Source of the DNA: Nocardiopsis mwathae
GTDB lineage: Bacteria; Actinomycetota; Actinomycetes; Streptosporangiales; Streptosporangiaceae
Length of the DNA stretch: 64,000 bases
Assembly: GCF_014201195.1 (NCBI RefSeq)
Contig: NZ_JACHDS010000001.1
Coordinates: 1,860,001-1,924,000, forward strand
Reading direction: 5' to 3'
Position 1 is the stretch's first letter, and every line of letters starts with the position of its first letter. Below are positions 9,217-17,978 of the stretch, one piece after another. The position numbers and the translations under genes are program-made. The notes under the pieces were generated by a model. The model searched no databases and was not told where the DNA came from. It saw only the letters and a program-made list of their open reading frames with translations.

Positions 9217-10842
9217 ATGAGTCGGATCGGACGGGGAGCGGTGCTGTTCGCCGCGATGTCCCTACTCGCGGGATGCACGGGCGTGCCGCCGGGGGCCGAA
9301 CCCGGGGCGGCGGGCCCCAACGCGGCCGCGGACGCCCGGGAACCGGGTGCCGCGATCCCCGACGGGTGCACGGTCGAGACGACCGCCCCCAAGCGCCAGA
9401 TGCGCGGCGTCTGGCTCACCACCGTGCGCAACATCGACTGGCCGTCCACGGACGGCCTCGGCGAGTCGGAGCAGAAGAAAGAACTGATCCAGCAGCTCGA
9501 CCGCGCCCGGGAACTCGGCCTCAACGCCGTGTTCTTCCACGTCCGGCCCACAGCAGACGCCGTCTACCGCTCCGACAAGGAACCGTGGGCGCGCTATCTC
9601 ACCGGCCGGCAGGGCGGCGACCCCGGCTACGACCCGCTGGAGTTCGCCACGGCCGAGGCGCACAAGCGCGGCCTGGAGCTGCACGCCTGGTTCAACCCCT
9701 ATCGCGTCGGCTGGAACGACCCGGACCTGAAGAACCTCGCCGAGGACCACCCGGTCAAGAAGAACCCCGAGTGGCTCATCGAGTACGACGACCAGGGGTG
9801 GATGGACCCGGGCAACCCCGACGTGCGCGCCTGGGTGGGCGACGTCGTCCTCGATGTCGTGGACCGCTACGACATCGACGGTGTCCACTTCGACGACTAC
9901 TTCTACCCCTACCCCGACGACGGCGGATCCGATTTCGACGACGACGCCAGCTGGAAGAGGCACCGCGGTGACTTCACCGACCGCGGGGACTGGCGGCGCG
10001 ACAACGTCGACAAGCTCATGTCGGAGATCCACGAACGGATCGAGGGCGCCAAACCCTGGGTGCGGTTCGGCGTCAGCCCGTTCGGGATCTGGCGCAACGA
10101 CCGCACCGACCCGGCCGGCTCCGCCACCCGGGGCCTGCAGTCCTACGACGCCCAGTACGCCGACACCCGCGCCTGGATCCGGGACGGGTCGATCGACTAC
10201 GTCGTCCCGCAGCTGTACTGGCCGCAGGGGTTCGAGGTCGCCGACTACGCCGAGCTCGTGCCCTGGTGGGCCGAGCAGGTCGCCGGGACCGACGTCGACC
10301 TGTACATCGGCCAGGCCGCCTACAAGGTCGGCGACGACGGGTGGAAGGGCGCCGGCGCCCTCACCCGGCAACTGGACTTCAACACCGGCCACCCCGCGGT
10401 CACCGGAGACGTCTACTTCTCCATGAAGAGCCTGAACGATGTGGCCGCGGACGCCATCGAGGAGGCCGCCGCCGCACACTACCGGCACCCGGCGCTGCCG
10501 CCCGAGGCCGACGGCGACGCCCCCGCCCCCGAACCGGTCGCCGACCTGGAGGCCGAACCCTCCTCCGACGGCGTCCGGCTGGTGTGGGAGACCGGCGGCG
10601 GCGCCCGGTTCCACGCCGTGTACCGGGTGCCCGGCGAGGGCGGGGAGGACCTGTGCGCGCTCGCCGACGCCTCCCACCTGCTGGCGGTCGTCGGCGGCAA
10701 CGCCAAGAAGGGCAAGCAGGCCTTCACCGACACCGACCCGGCCGAGGGCCCCGTCCGCTACTACGTGACCGCCCTGGACGACTACCGTGCCGAGAGCGTG
10801 CCGGGCCCCGCGGCGCGGCTGGACGGCGCACAGGGCGGGTGA
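9217..10842 (+). CDS. Secreted lipoprotein with family-10-like glycosylhydrolase (GHL10/DUF187) domain
   Basis: Predicted surface lipoprotein: signal peptide with lipobox LLAGC, lipidated Cys at residue 20. Residues about 55-400 form a GHL10-type barrel: MRGVWLTTVRNIDWPS, the LNAVFFHVRPTADA strand, ELHAWFNPYRV, YDIDGVHFDDYFYPYP with acidic residues at the predicted active site, and VRFGVSPFGIWRN. The last ~110 residues resemble a fibronectin-III-like module (VADLEAEPSSDGVRLVWE). Bacterial GHL10 proteins are suspected wall-polysaccharide hydrolases; the substrate is unknown. The ATG follows GAGGTGG. An upstream TAGGCT near 9134 could be its -10. Confidence 0.88.
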   Translation: MSRIGRGAVLFAAMSLLAGCTGVPPGAEPGAAGPNAAADAREPGAAIPDGCTVETTAPKRQMRGVWLTTVRNIDWPSTDGLGESEQKKELIQQLDRARELGLNAVFFHVRPTADAVYRSDKEPWARYLTGRQGGDPGYDPLEFATAEAHKRGLELHAWFNPYRVGWNDPDLKNLAEDHPVKKNPEWLIEYDDQGWMDPGNPDVRAWVGDVVLDVVDRYDIDGVHFDDYFYPYPDDGGSDFDDDASWKRHRGDFTDRGDWRRDNVDKLMSEIHERIEGAKPWVRFGVSPFGIWRNDRTDPAGSATRGLQSYDAQYADTRAWIRDGSIDYVVPQLYWPQGFEVADYAELVPWWAEQVAGTDVDLYIGQAAYKVGDDGWKGAGALTRQLDFNTGHPAVTGDVYFSMKSLNDVAADAIEEAAAAHYRHPALPPEADGDAPAPEPVADLEAEPSSDGVRLVWETGGGARFHAVYRVPGEGGEDLCALADASHLLAVVGGNAKKGKQAFTDTDPAEGPVRYYVTALDDYRAESVPGPAARLDGAQGG

Positions 10843-11017
10843 CCGGCGCGGGGGCGGGGAATCCGGTCAAGGCGGGTAAGGAGATCCGTACCGTCAGGTG
10901 AGAGGCGATTTCGCGGAACAGGGCGATTTCCGCTCTCCGGCCCCGATAGAAATCAGTGGATGCAGGGGAGACTCGACCCACGCCTCGGAGTTGCCCCCGA
11001 CCAGCGAGGAGGAAGCG

Positions 11018-11314
11018 ATGGCTCTACGCGAGTACGAACGGCGGGTCCTCGCCGAGATCGAACACCGCCTCAGCGAGGACGATCCCGACCTGGCCGGGTA
11101 CCTGCGGACCTTCAACGCCGAAGCCCCGACCCCGCCTGAGCCGCCGGAGCGGCCGGGGCTGGGCTGGCGGCCGTGGGCGGTGTGCGGACTCGTCTCGCTG
11201 GCGGTCATCGCCCTACTGCTGGCGCTCATCGTGACGGCGCCGGGGCTGCGCGAGGTGCCGGCGGGCACCGGCGGGGGCACCGAGACCGTCGCACCCGCAC
11301 CCGGCGTCGGCTGA
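11018..11314 (+). CDS. DUF3040 small membrane protein
   Basis: A 98-residue protein of the actinobacterial DUF3040 family. The N-terminus MALREYERRVLAEIEHRLSE plus DDPDLAGYLRTF is the family signature; a single transmembrane helix follows (about residues 50-75, WAVCGLVSLAVIALLLALIV), then a short polar tail. The ATG at 11018 has an excellent GAGGAGGA ribosome site; the longer open frame upstream does not look coding. The function of the family is not known; a role close to division or the envelope is often presumed only from membrane location. Confidence 0.85.
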   Translation: MALREYERRVLAEIEHRLSEDDPDLAGYLRTFNAEAPTPPEPPERPGLGWRPWAVCGLVSLAVIALLLALIVTAPGLREVPAGTGGGTETVAPAPGVG

Positions 11315-11357
11315 TACGGGGCAGGTCGGCCGTTCCCCGCCCTGCGGTGAACACAGC

Positions 11358-11417
11358 GGGCCGGCGGCCCGGTGGCGGTGTCCGGACGACGGACACACGG
11401 CACCGGGCCGCCGGCCC
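11358..11417. terminator. Large bidirectional hairpin between convergent DUF3040 and PBP genes
   Basis: Arms 11358-11384 and 11390-11417 are inverted repeats beginning GGGCCGGCGGCCCGGTG with only a few mismatches and a 5-nt loop. It sits between two converging stop codons, so it should end both transcripts. Confidence 0.75.
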
Positions 11418-11446
11418 GACCTGAGCGGTCGGCAGCCGGGCCCGCC

Positions 11447-14086
11447 CTACAGGGCGTTGGCGAACTTCGCGGCCACCGGCCCGGCGACCGAGCCGCCCGC
11501 GCCGCCGCCCTCCACGACGACGGCGAAGGCCACGTCGCCCTTGTACCCGACCATCCAGGCGTGCGAGTCCAGTTCGTCGTCCTCGTTCTCGGCGGTGCCG
11601 AACTCCGCCGACCCCGTCTTGCCGTAGACCTCGCCCTGGAAACCGGCCTTCTCCGCCGTGCCGTCGGTGACGACGGCACGCATCATCGGGCGGAGCTGCT
11701 CGGCGTGCGGGATCGGCCGGGGCTCCGGCTGATCGGGCAGTGCCGGGTCGGTGACCAGCACCGGCGACCGCCAGGAGCCGTCCTTGATCGCGGCCGGGAC
11801 GGTGGCCATGTGCAGCGGAGTGGAGATGACCTGCCCCTGGCCGATGCTCTGCGCGGCCAGCATGGTGACGTTCTCCGGCGTGGGGAAGGAGGGGCGGCGG
11901 GTCGGCAGGCCGATGTCGAGGTCGGCGTTCATGCCGAACTCCTCGGCGGCCTTGGTCATCGACTCGGACGTCAGCTTCTTCTCGACCTCGGTGACCAGCG
12001 CGGTGTTGCACGACGTGGCGAAGGCCTCGGTCACGGTCTGCTTGCCGTAGGCGGCGTCGCCGGCGTTCTTGAACGGCCAGCCGCCGACATCCGCGGTCTT
12101 GGGGCAGTTCATCTCGGCGCCGGTGGACATGCCGTTCTCCAGCAGTGCCTCGTAGGTGATGATCTTGAACGAGGACCCGGGCTCGTACTGCCCGTCGAAG
12201 GCGCGGTTGAAGTCGCCGGCGTTCATGGCCACGGCCAGGATCTCGCCGGTCGAGGGGCGCACGGCCACCAGTGAGGTGGGCTTGCCCTCCGTGACCACGG
12301 CCTTCGCGGCGGCCTCCTGAACCTTGGGGTCGAGGGAGGTGGTGACGTCCTCACCGGCCGTGCCCTCGATGGTGCCGACCACGGCCTCGGACTCGCCGGC
12401 CTTGTCCTCCTCACCCGCGGCCACGACGCGGATCGAGGTGGAGGCGGTTCCGGCCAGGCGTTCTTCGAAGGCCTTCTGCAGGCCGTCCTGGCCGGTGGGA
12501 TCGTCGGCCTGGTAGGCCGGGCCCAGTTCCTCCAGGTCCTCCTCGGTGGCGGGGCCCACCTGCCCGGTGAGCATCCGTACCGAACCGGTGGCGCCCTCGG
12601 TGTCCAGCCGGGAGCCGTCGGCGGCCAGGATGTGCCCCCGCTCGCCCCAGTCGTTGGTCCGGGCGAGCGTCTGCCCCTCGCCGAGGTCGGGGTGGATCAC
12701 CGCAGGGGAGAAGTCGACCTTCCACTCGCCGTCGGCTCGGGTGAGCGGGAAGGTGCCTTCGTAGCTCCACTCACCCGCGTTGCTGAGGGACAGCGTCGCG
12801 GTGTAGGCGGCGGTCGCGGTGTCGCCGTCGGCGGTGACATCGCCGAGCTCGACGGAGGCCGCCTCGACGCCGAGGTTCTTCTCCACCTCCTCGAAGGCAT
12901 CGGCCAGCCCTTCGCCGGTGGCCGCGGCGGCCATGGTCGGGTAGTCCTGGGAGTCCCACGCGGCGACGTAGTCCTTGGCCGCTTCGTCGGGACCGGGTGT
13001 CTGCGTCAGGAACCACGAGATGCCGCCGCCGACCAGGGCGAGCACCACGACGGCGGCTCCGATGCCGATGAACAGGCCCTTGCGGGAGCGGGGAGCGGGG
13101 TCGTCCCCGGTCCCCGGGCCCTCGGGGCCGGTCGGGCCGCCGGGGCCGTCGGTCCCGCCCGCGCGGTGCGGCTCGCCCGGCGCGTTCGCGGCCCCGAGAG
13201 GACCAGGGTGGTGGGGCGGTGTGCCCGCGTCGGCCCCGGCCTCGTGGAGCTGCGGGGAGAACGGCGGGGGAGTGGCGGGACGCGGCGGCTCCTCCGGCCG
13301 CGGGCGGCCTGCGGCCGCGGCACCGAAGTCCGGGCCGTAGCCGGGTGCGGGGATGCCGCGGGTCGGCGCGCCCGAGCCCTCGGCCTCCGGCCGGGCGGCC
13401 GCGCCGCCCGGCCAGGCGTCCCCTTGGGGGTGCCCGGTGGGCACAGCGGGTGGCGCGGCGGGCCGCGGAGGCCCCTGGTCCGGCTCGGGGAGGGGCGGCG
13501 GCTCGCTGCGGTAGCCATGCGGCGGTGTGGCGGGGGCCTGAGGGAACCCGGACGGCGGTGTGGCGGTGGGCGGTGGCCCGGCGGTGGCGCCGGGCAGGGG
13601 CCTGCCGGAGTGCTCCGGGGGGCCGGGCGGAGTGGCGGCGGGCGCGGCAGGGAACGGCCCCGTCGCGGTGCCCCCGGAAGGCCCGTCGGCAACGGAACCG
13701 CCGGTGGGTCCCTCAGCGGGCACCGCGGGGAAGGCCCCGGTGCCCTGTCCGTCGGAGGGGGCCGCGGGGAACGAGGTGGTGCCCTGGGGGTGGGCGGGGA
13801 GTGCGGGGAAGGCCCCGGTGCCCTGTCCGTCGGAGGGGGCCGCGGGGAACGGCCCCGTGGAGCTCCGGCCGTCGGAGTCCGGCTGCGGGGTGGGCCGATG
13901 CGGCGCGGCGGGCTCGGCGGACACGGGGGCGTCCTGTGCCCCCGAGGCCACCGCGGGGGCGTCCTGTGCCCCCGTGTCCGCCTGGGGCTCGGGCGGGCCC
14001 GCGGGGTGATCCTCTCCCGTGCCCCCAGGGCCGGAAGGAGTCGCGGGCCGCTCGCCCTCCGACTCCGGGGTCGACCTCTCGTCCAC
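11447..14086 (-). CDS. Class B penicillin-binding protein (MecA_N/NTF2-like plus transpeptidase) with long Pro-rich N-terminus
   Basis: DD-transpeptidase for peptidoglycan cross-linking. Residues about 1-335 are a low-complexity Pro/Gly/Ala region with repeats, predicted cytoplasmic. One transmembrane helix follows (337-360), then a MecA_N/NTF2-like domain (about 363-480) and the transpeptidase. All three active-site motifs are intact: SSFK (638-641), SCN (692-694) and KTG (823-825). The closest architecture is the actinobacterial PbpA/PBP2-like group with an NTF2 domain, which normally has only a short cytoplasmic tail, so the ~335-residue extension is exceptional. GTG 14086 has GGAAGGA 8 bp upstream; ATG 14104 or 14128 are alternatives. 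It converges on DUF3040. Confidence 0.88.
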   Translation of the reverse strand: MDERSTPESEGERPATPSGPGGTGEDHPAGPPEPQADTGAQDAPAVASGAQDAPVSAEPAAPHRPTPQPDSDGRSSTGPFPAAPSDGQGTGAFPALPAHPQGTTSFPAAPSDGQGTGAFPAVPAEGPTGGSVADGPSGGTATGPFPAAPAATPPGPPEHSGRPLPGATAGPPPTATPPSGFPQAPATPPHGYRSEPPPLPEPDQGPPRPAAPPAVPTGHPQGDAWPGGAAARPEAEGSGAPTRGIPAPGYGPDFGAAAAGRPRPEEPPRPATPPPFSPQLHEAGADAGTPPHHPGPLGAANAPGEPHRAGGTDGPGGPTGPEGPGTGDDPAPRSRKGLFIGIGAAVVVLALVGGGISWFLTQTPGPDEAAKDYVAAWDSQDYPTMAAAATGEGLADAFEEVEKNLGVEAASVELGDVTADGDTATAAYTATLSLSNAGEWSYEGTFPLTRADGEWKVDFSPAVIHPDLGEGQTLARTNDWGERGHILAADGSRLDTEGATGSVRMLTGQVGPATEEDLEELGPAYQADDPTGQDGLQKAFEERLAGTASTSIRVVAAGEEDKAGESEAVVGTIEGTAGEDVTTSLDPKVQEAAAKAVVTEGKPTSLVAVRPSTGEILAVAMNAGDFNRAFDGQYEPGSSFKIITYEALLENGMSTGAEMNCPKTADVGGWPFKNAGDAAYGKQTVTEAFATSCNTALVTEVEKKLTSESMTKAAEEFGMNADLDIGLPTRRPSFPTPENVTMLAAQSIGQGQVISTPLHMATVPAAIKDGSWRSPVLVTDPALPDQPEPRPIPHAEQLRPMMRAVVTDGTAEKAGFQGEVYGKTGSAEFGTAENEDDELDSHAWMVGYKGDVAFAVVVEGGGAGGSVAGPVAAKFANAL
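13725..13851. repeat. 49-bp direct repeat inside the PBP gene
   Basis: Positions 13725-13773 and 13803-13851 are identical over 49 bp (78-bp period, in frame) and encode FPAAPSDGQGTGAFPA-type repeats. A second shorter duplication near 13924-13980 encodes a repeated GAQDAP. The repeats suggest slippage-driven length variation of the tail. Confidence 0.85.
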
Positions 14087-14508
14087 GCCTGCCGTCCTTC
14101 CCATCCGCCCGATACAGCTCCGCCCCACGCTCCCAGGGACCGGGAGAGCGGGGCGGGAACACGTGTGAGTGGCCGGTGTGGCGGTCGCCTCTCGGCGCGG
14201 GGCACAACGCGGCTCCGGCAGTCCGCGCGATCACCCGCCGAAGCGGGCCCCGCGCGCGGTATTCCACGAAGGCTATAGGTGAGGCCCGGGGGACACTTGC
14301 TACCACACCGACCACCAGTGACTCTAACCCATCGAGCCGCCCCCGTGTTCCCGTTGGAGCGGGGAAAGCGCGGGTTATCCAGGTCACAGGCGCCCCGCCA
14401 GGGGGCGACCGGCCGCCGGGCCGGGCGGGAATCCCCCGCCTTCAGGCGGGGGAGCCTTCAAAGCCACTGGCCGGAACCGGCCCCGGGGCGGGGCGGCGGG
14501 CGGGGGCC
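14087..14508. other. 422-bp gap between fprA and the PBP gene, with one strong hairpin
   Basis: Both flanking genes are read leftward. The gap carries the PBP promoter region (not resolved) and the hairpin at 14432-14453. No coding frame is convincing. Confidence 0.6.
14432..14453. terminator. Perfect hairpin TCCCCCGCC-TTCA-GGCGGGGGA downstream of fprA
   Basis: A 9-bp perfect stem with TTCA loop about 56 bp after the fprA stop, so it can end that transcript. The sequence also closely resembles hairpins found at the ends of IS200/IS605-type elements (recall, not a search result). There is no transposase here. Confidence 0.5.
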
Positions 14509-15876
14509 TCAGGCCTCGTCGCGGGCGATCCGCGTCATCTCCTCGCGCTGGAGGACCTTGACGCGCTTGCGGCCCTGGGGCTCGCCCAGAGACTCCTCGT
14601 GGGACTCCAGGCGCTGCCACCCCTCCCAGGTGGTGTAGCGGACGCCGCGCTCCTCCAGCAGCTGGATGAAGGACTCCGGCTCCGGGGCGGCGGCCGGGGC
14701 GAAGCCGTCGCGGTCGGCCACCAGGTTGGTGACGGTCTCCAGTGCGTCGCCCTTGGTGTGGCCGATGAGGCCGACCGGGCCGCGCTTGATCCAGCCGGTG
14801 GCGTAGACCCCGGGGATGGGGGCGTCGTCGAGGTCCAGGACGCGGCCGCCGTCGTTGGGGATGACGCCCCGGTCCTCGTCGAAGGGCAGATCGGTGGCGG
14901 GGGAGCCGAGGTACCCGATGGCGCGGTAGACGGCCTGGACCTCGTGGTCGACGAACTCGCCGGTGCCGCGCACATCGCCGTCGCCCGTCAGCTCCATGCG
15001 CTCGGTGCGCAGCCCCTCGACCCGCTCCGTGCCGAGGACCTCGACGGGGCGGTGCAGGAAGTGCAGGTGCAGGCGCTTGCCCTCACCGCGGGGGTCGCGG
15101 ATCGCCCAGTTCTGCAGGACCTTGACGTTGGTCTTGATCTGGTTGGAGTCCTCGATCGCGGCGAGGCTCGCGTCGTCCAGGTCGAAGTCCTCGGGGTAGA
15201 CGATCACCTCGACGCCGGCCTGCTTGTCCAGCTCACGAAGCTCCATGGGGGTGAACTTGCCCTGGGCGATGCCGCGCCGGGCGAAGACGTGCACGTCGGT
15301 GATCTTCTTGGCGCGCAGTCCCCGGTGCACGTTGTCGGTGATGTCGGTGTCGAGGAGGTCGTCGGCGTCCTTGGCGAGGATCCGCGCCACGTCGACGGCG
15401 ACGTTCCCGGCGCCGATGACGGCGACGCTGGTCCCCTCGACGTGCCAGTCGGGGGCGACGTCGGGGTGGCTGTCGTACCAGAAGACGAAGTCGGCGGCGC
15501 CGTGGCTGCCGGGCAGGTCGATGCCGGGGATGTCCAGGGGGCGGTCGCGGTCCGAGCCGGTGGCGAAGATGACGGCGTCGTAGTGGTGCTGCAGGTCTTC
15601 GAGCTTGAGGTCGACGCCGTACTCGACGTTGCCGATGAAGCGGATCTCGGGCTTGTCCAGGATCTTGTGCAGGGCGCCCTGGATCTGCTTGATCCGGGGG
15701 TGGTCGGGGGCCACGCCGTAGCGCACCAGGCCGTAGGGGGACGGCAGCTTGTCCAGGATGTCGATGCTGACGGGTGTGCCGCTCGCGGTCAGGGTCTCGT
15801 CCTTGGTCAGAAGGTCGGCCGCGTAGATACCCGCAGGGCCCGCGCCCACGATTCCCACTCGCATCGGTCGCGTCAT
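14509..15876 (-). CDS. fprA: Ferredoxin/adrenodoxin-NADP+ reductase FprA
   Basis: FAD enzyme moving electrons between NADPH and ferredoxins, hence supplying cytochromes P450 and iron or sulfur reactions. The 455 residues nearly equal mycobacterial FprA. Visible are the FAD-binding VGIVGAGPAGIYAADLL at the N-terminus, SPYGLVRYGVAPDHPRIKQ, the NADP-binding VAVIGAGNVAVDVARIL, the ARRGIAQGKFTPMELRE segment and the C-terminal GVYATGWIKRGPVGLIGHTKGDA. The ATG at 15876 is 6 bp after GGAG; the upstream ATG at 15882 is less well placed. A 15/19 match to the DtxR/IdeR iron box lies about 90 bp upstream, so iron repression is likely. The window's P450 gene is a possible client. Confidence 0.93.
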   Translation of the reverse strand: MTRPMRVGIVGAGPAGIYAADLLTKDETLTASGTPVSIDILDKLPSPYGLVRYGVAPDHPRIKQIQGALHKILDKPEIRFIGNVEYGVDLKLEDLQHHYDAVIFATGSDRDRPLDIPGIDLPGSHGAADFVFWYDSHPDVAPDWHVEGTSVAVIGAGNVAVDVARILAKDADDLLDTDITDNVHRGLRAKKITDVHVFARRGIAQGKFTPMELRELDKQAGVEVIVYPEDFDLDDASLAAIEDSNQIKTNVKVLQNWAIRDPRGEGKRLHLHFLHRPVEVLGTERVEGLRTERMELTGDGDVRGTGEFVDHEVQAVYRAIGYLGSPATDLPFDEDRGVIPNDGGRVLDLDDAPIPGVYATGWIKRGPVGLIGHTKGDALETVTNLVADRDGFAPAAAPEPESFIQLLEERGVRYTTWEGWQRLESHEESLGEPQGRKRVKVLQREEMTRIARDEA

Positions 15877-15963
15877 TGACATCTCCGTTTCGTCGCGTCT
15901 GTTCCGGGCGGCACAGTGGGGACCGTGTCGTGCCGCTCTCCACGTCACCCGGGACGCGGTAAA

Positions 15964-15982
15964 TCAGGCAAGGCTAGCCTAA
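15964..15982. promoter_or_regulatory. DtxR/IdeR-type iron box upstream of fprA
   Basis: TCAGGCAAGGCTAGCCTAA matches the palindromic iron-box consensus TTAGGTTAGGCTAACCTAA at 15 of 19 positions. It overlaps a TAGATT-like -10 reading toward fprA and sits in a locally AT-rich stretch. Repression by an iron-loaded DtxR-family protein is inferred. Confidence 0.7.
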
Positions 15983-16147
15983 TCTAATGCGTGCGGCATT
16001 TTCATACTTAGTCGACTATAAAGGTAGACAACCCGACTCCCGTTGCGATGCGCAGGGTGGGCGCCTCCCGGTCGAAGGTCGCATCGGCCCAGGCCACAGG
16101 GGAACAGCGGCCCCGGCACTTGGCACAACACCCGTCCGGCGCGACAA

Positions 16148-16705
16148 TCAGCCCGAAACGGCTGTGGGGAACCTCACGCCTGCGGCGCGTGTCCATCCGC
16201 CCCGCGCGGCCGTCGGCCACAGGCGGATCAGGAACTCCTCGCGCCCGCGCAGCCCCTGCTCGGCGATCCGGAACTCGGCGGAGTGCGGGTCGCGATAGCG
16301 CTGGAGTAGCTGATCATAGCGCTCGGCCACCGCGCGCCGCTGCCGGGCGTGGACATCGGCGCGGTAGGGGCCGCTGCCGCCGAACAGCCGGTGGCGGACG
16401 GAGCGCCCGGGGATGTCGCCGCTCACGATCACCTGGCCGCGCAGGAACACGGTGGCCGAGGCGGTCTCCTCCCAGCCGTCGCAGGCGGCGTCGGGGGGCG
16501 CGATGTCCCACTCCTCCAGTGCGACGTTGACGTCCACCCGGCCCTGCAGCGTGCTGAGCTCCAGGTGGTCGAAGCCTCCGACGAGCAGTGAACCGCCGGA
16601 CAGGCCGCTGATGTCGGCGCCACCGGCCGGTGCCCCCGGCCCGTAGACGTGGAAAAGCCCGTTCCCGGGGAAGACCGGGAACAGCAGCCTGGCAAGCCGT
16701 GCCAC
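16148..16705 (-). CDS. Hypothetical protein (185 aa)
   Basis: I do not recognise this family. From the GTG at 16705 (GGAGG about 10 bp upstream) it reads as a mixed-composition soluble protein opening MARLARLLFPVFPGNGLFHV, then a Gly-rich segment with ISGLSGGSLLVGGFDHLEL, a strand-rich middle (RVDVNVALEEWDI, ATVFLRGQVIVSGDIPG) and a helical Arg-rich C-terminal part (RAVAERYDQLLQRYRDPHSAEFRIAEQGL). No transmembrane helix, signal peptide or metal motif is obvious. It is downstream of plsC on the same strand with a 215-bp gap, and divergent from nothing; iron-box control of its neighbour does not extend to it by position. Confidence 0.6.
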   Translation of the reverse strand: MARLARLLFPVFPGNGLFHVYGPGAPAGGADISGLSGGSLLVGGFDHLELSTLQGRVDVNVALEEWDIAPPDAACDGWEETASATVFLRGQVIVSGDIPGRSVRHRLFGGSGPYRADVHARQRRAVAERYDQLLQRYRDPHSAEFRIAEQGLRGREEFLIRLWPTAARGGWTRAAGVRFPTAVSG

Positions 16706-16920
16706 TGCTCCTGCACCTCCACACGCTGATGTCCGTACCCGGTGCCGGGCCGCCGCAGGGCGGCCGTCATCGGGCAGGACCGGCAGGGCGAGGGGACCGG
16801 TCTTGGAGCGACTCTAGACCTCCATCACGCGCCGTGTTCGCGGAACAGCGGAACTCCGACCGGGACGTGCCCCGACCGGGGGCCGGAGGGGCGGGCCGCA
16901 GAGTGGGTGCGAACGACGGG

Positions 16921-17601
16921 CTAGACCGACTCGGCCTTGACCGAGCCCGCGTAGCGGGCCACCGCCTCCTGGCCGGAGATCTCCCGGACAGCGGCCATGA
17001 CGGCATCCGTCGCGGCGCGCCGGGAGCGTGCGTGGTCGTGCTTGCCGGCCCAGTCGGAGAGGTCGACCGGAGGGCCGCAGCGCACCTCGACCCGGCGGAA
17101 GATCGCGGGCAGCCGCCGCCCCCGGGGCAGGATCCGGTCGGTCCCGACCAGCGCGACGGGCACTACCGGAACGTCGGCTCGCAGGGCGAGCCAGGCCAGG
17201 CCGGTCTGTCCCTTGTACAGGCGGCCGTCGGGCGACCGGCTGCCCTCCGGAAAGATGCCGAACACGGCGCCCTCTTGCAGCACCCGCAGGCTGTTGTCCA
17301 TCGCCTCCTGCGAGCTCTGGCCGGGCCGCCGGTCGACCGACAGCTGACCGATGGCGCGCAGCGCCCGGGTGAAGGCGCGCTGGGCGATGTTCCCCTCGGC
17401 GAACAGCTCCCGCTTGGCGATGAAGGTGACCGGGCGGCGCACGGCCACGCCGATCACCAGGGGGTCGAGTACGGACAGGTGGTTGGACGCGAGGATGACG
17501 GGACCCTCGGTGGGAATGTGCTCCGCTCCCGTCACGCGGATCGGCCACAGCGCCCGCGTGACAGGGGCGATCACCGCTTTGGCGATGCCGTAGGGCGACA
17601 C
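16921..17601 (-). CDS. plsC: 1-Acyl-sn-glycerol-3-phosphate acyltransferase family (PlsC)
   Basis: Transfers an acyl group to lysophosphatidic acid or a related lysolipid at the inner membrane face. The four acyltransferase blocks are present: NHLSVLDP (catalytic NHx4D, residues about 40-47), the FIAKRELFAEG block, FPEGSRS (about 117-123) and VPVVPVALVGTD. At 226 residues it is a minimal member lacking extra transmembrane segments beyond the N-terminal hydrophobic helix. The GTG start at 17601 is preceded by AGAGGA. Actinomycetes carry several paralogues, so the exact lysolipid substrate is open. Confidence 0.9.
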   Translation of the reverse strand: MSPYGIAKAVIAPVTRALWPIRVTGAEHIPTEGPVILASNHLSVLDPLVIGVAVRRPVTFIAKRELFAEGNIAQRAFTRALRAIGQLSVDRRPGQSSQEAMDNSLRVLQEGAVFGIFPEGSRSPDGRLYKGQTGLAWLALRADVPVVPVALVGTDRILPRGRRLPAIFRRVEVRCGPPVDLSDWAGKHDHARSRRAATDAVMAAVREISGQEAVARYAGSVKAESV

Positions 17602-17978
17602 GGCGGTGTCCTCTCTGCTGTCTTCGTCTCAGGGGATGGGCGGCGGGCGGGTGCGGGCGGGCCGCGGCCGCCGAACGCGCCGCCAGAGCACTGTATCGGG
17701 GCGTGTGGGCGGCGGAGCGGCGCCGGGGACACGCGGTTCGCCCCGGTCCCGGGGGGAACGATGGCACCGGACGTGGTCCGCACGCCCGAAATGACAGGGG
17801 GTTTCGGATGGAGCCCGGGCCCGGTGCGCACACGAGCTCCGGGAAACCGCCGGAAACCGGTGGTGGCCCAGGTCTCACCCGTTCTACTCTGGTCTAGACC
17901 TCTGCCCGGAGGTGTGCGGAGCCGCGGACCGCGAGCCCCAGGACACGGCACAGGGACACAGGGAATGAGGGCGGAAAC
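17602..17978. other. 377-bp divergent gap between plsC and the cyclase-family gene
   Basis: Holds the leaders of both genes and a GntR-type operator at 17888-17903. No gene seen. Confidence 0.6.
17888..17903. promoter_or_regulatory. DasR-like (dre) palindrome TCTGGTCTAGACCTCT
   Basis: Matches the Streptomyces DasR responsive element ACTGGTCTAGACCACT at 14 of 16 positions, including the full GGTCTAGACC core. It lies 75 bp before the GTG of the cyclase-family gene. HutC-subfamily GntR proteins other than DasR use similar cores, so the regulator is inferred. Confidence 0.6.

Noticed and set aside
13725-13980. Repeats that might be a CRISPR array or transposon ends
   Set aside because: They are in-frame coding repeats with uneven spacing inside the PBP gene; no spacer-repeat pattern.
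14432-14453. An insertion-sequence end near fprA
   Set aside because: Only one hairpin is present, with no transposase or partner end nearby; it works equally well as the fprA terminator.
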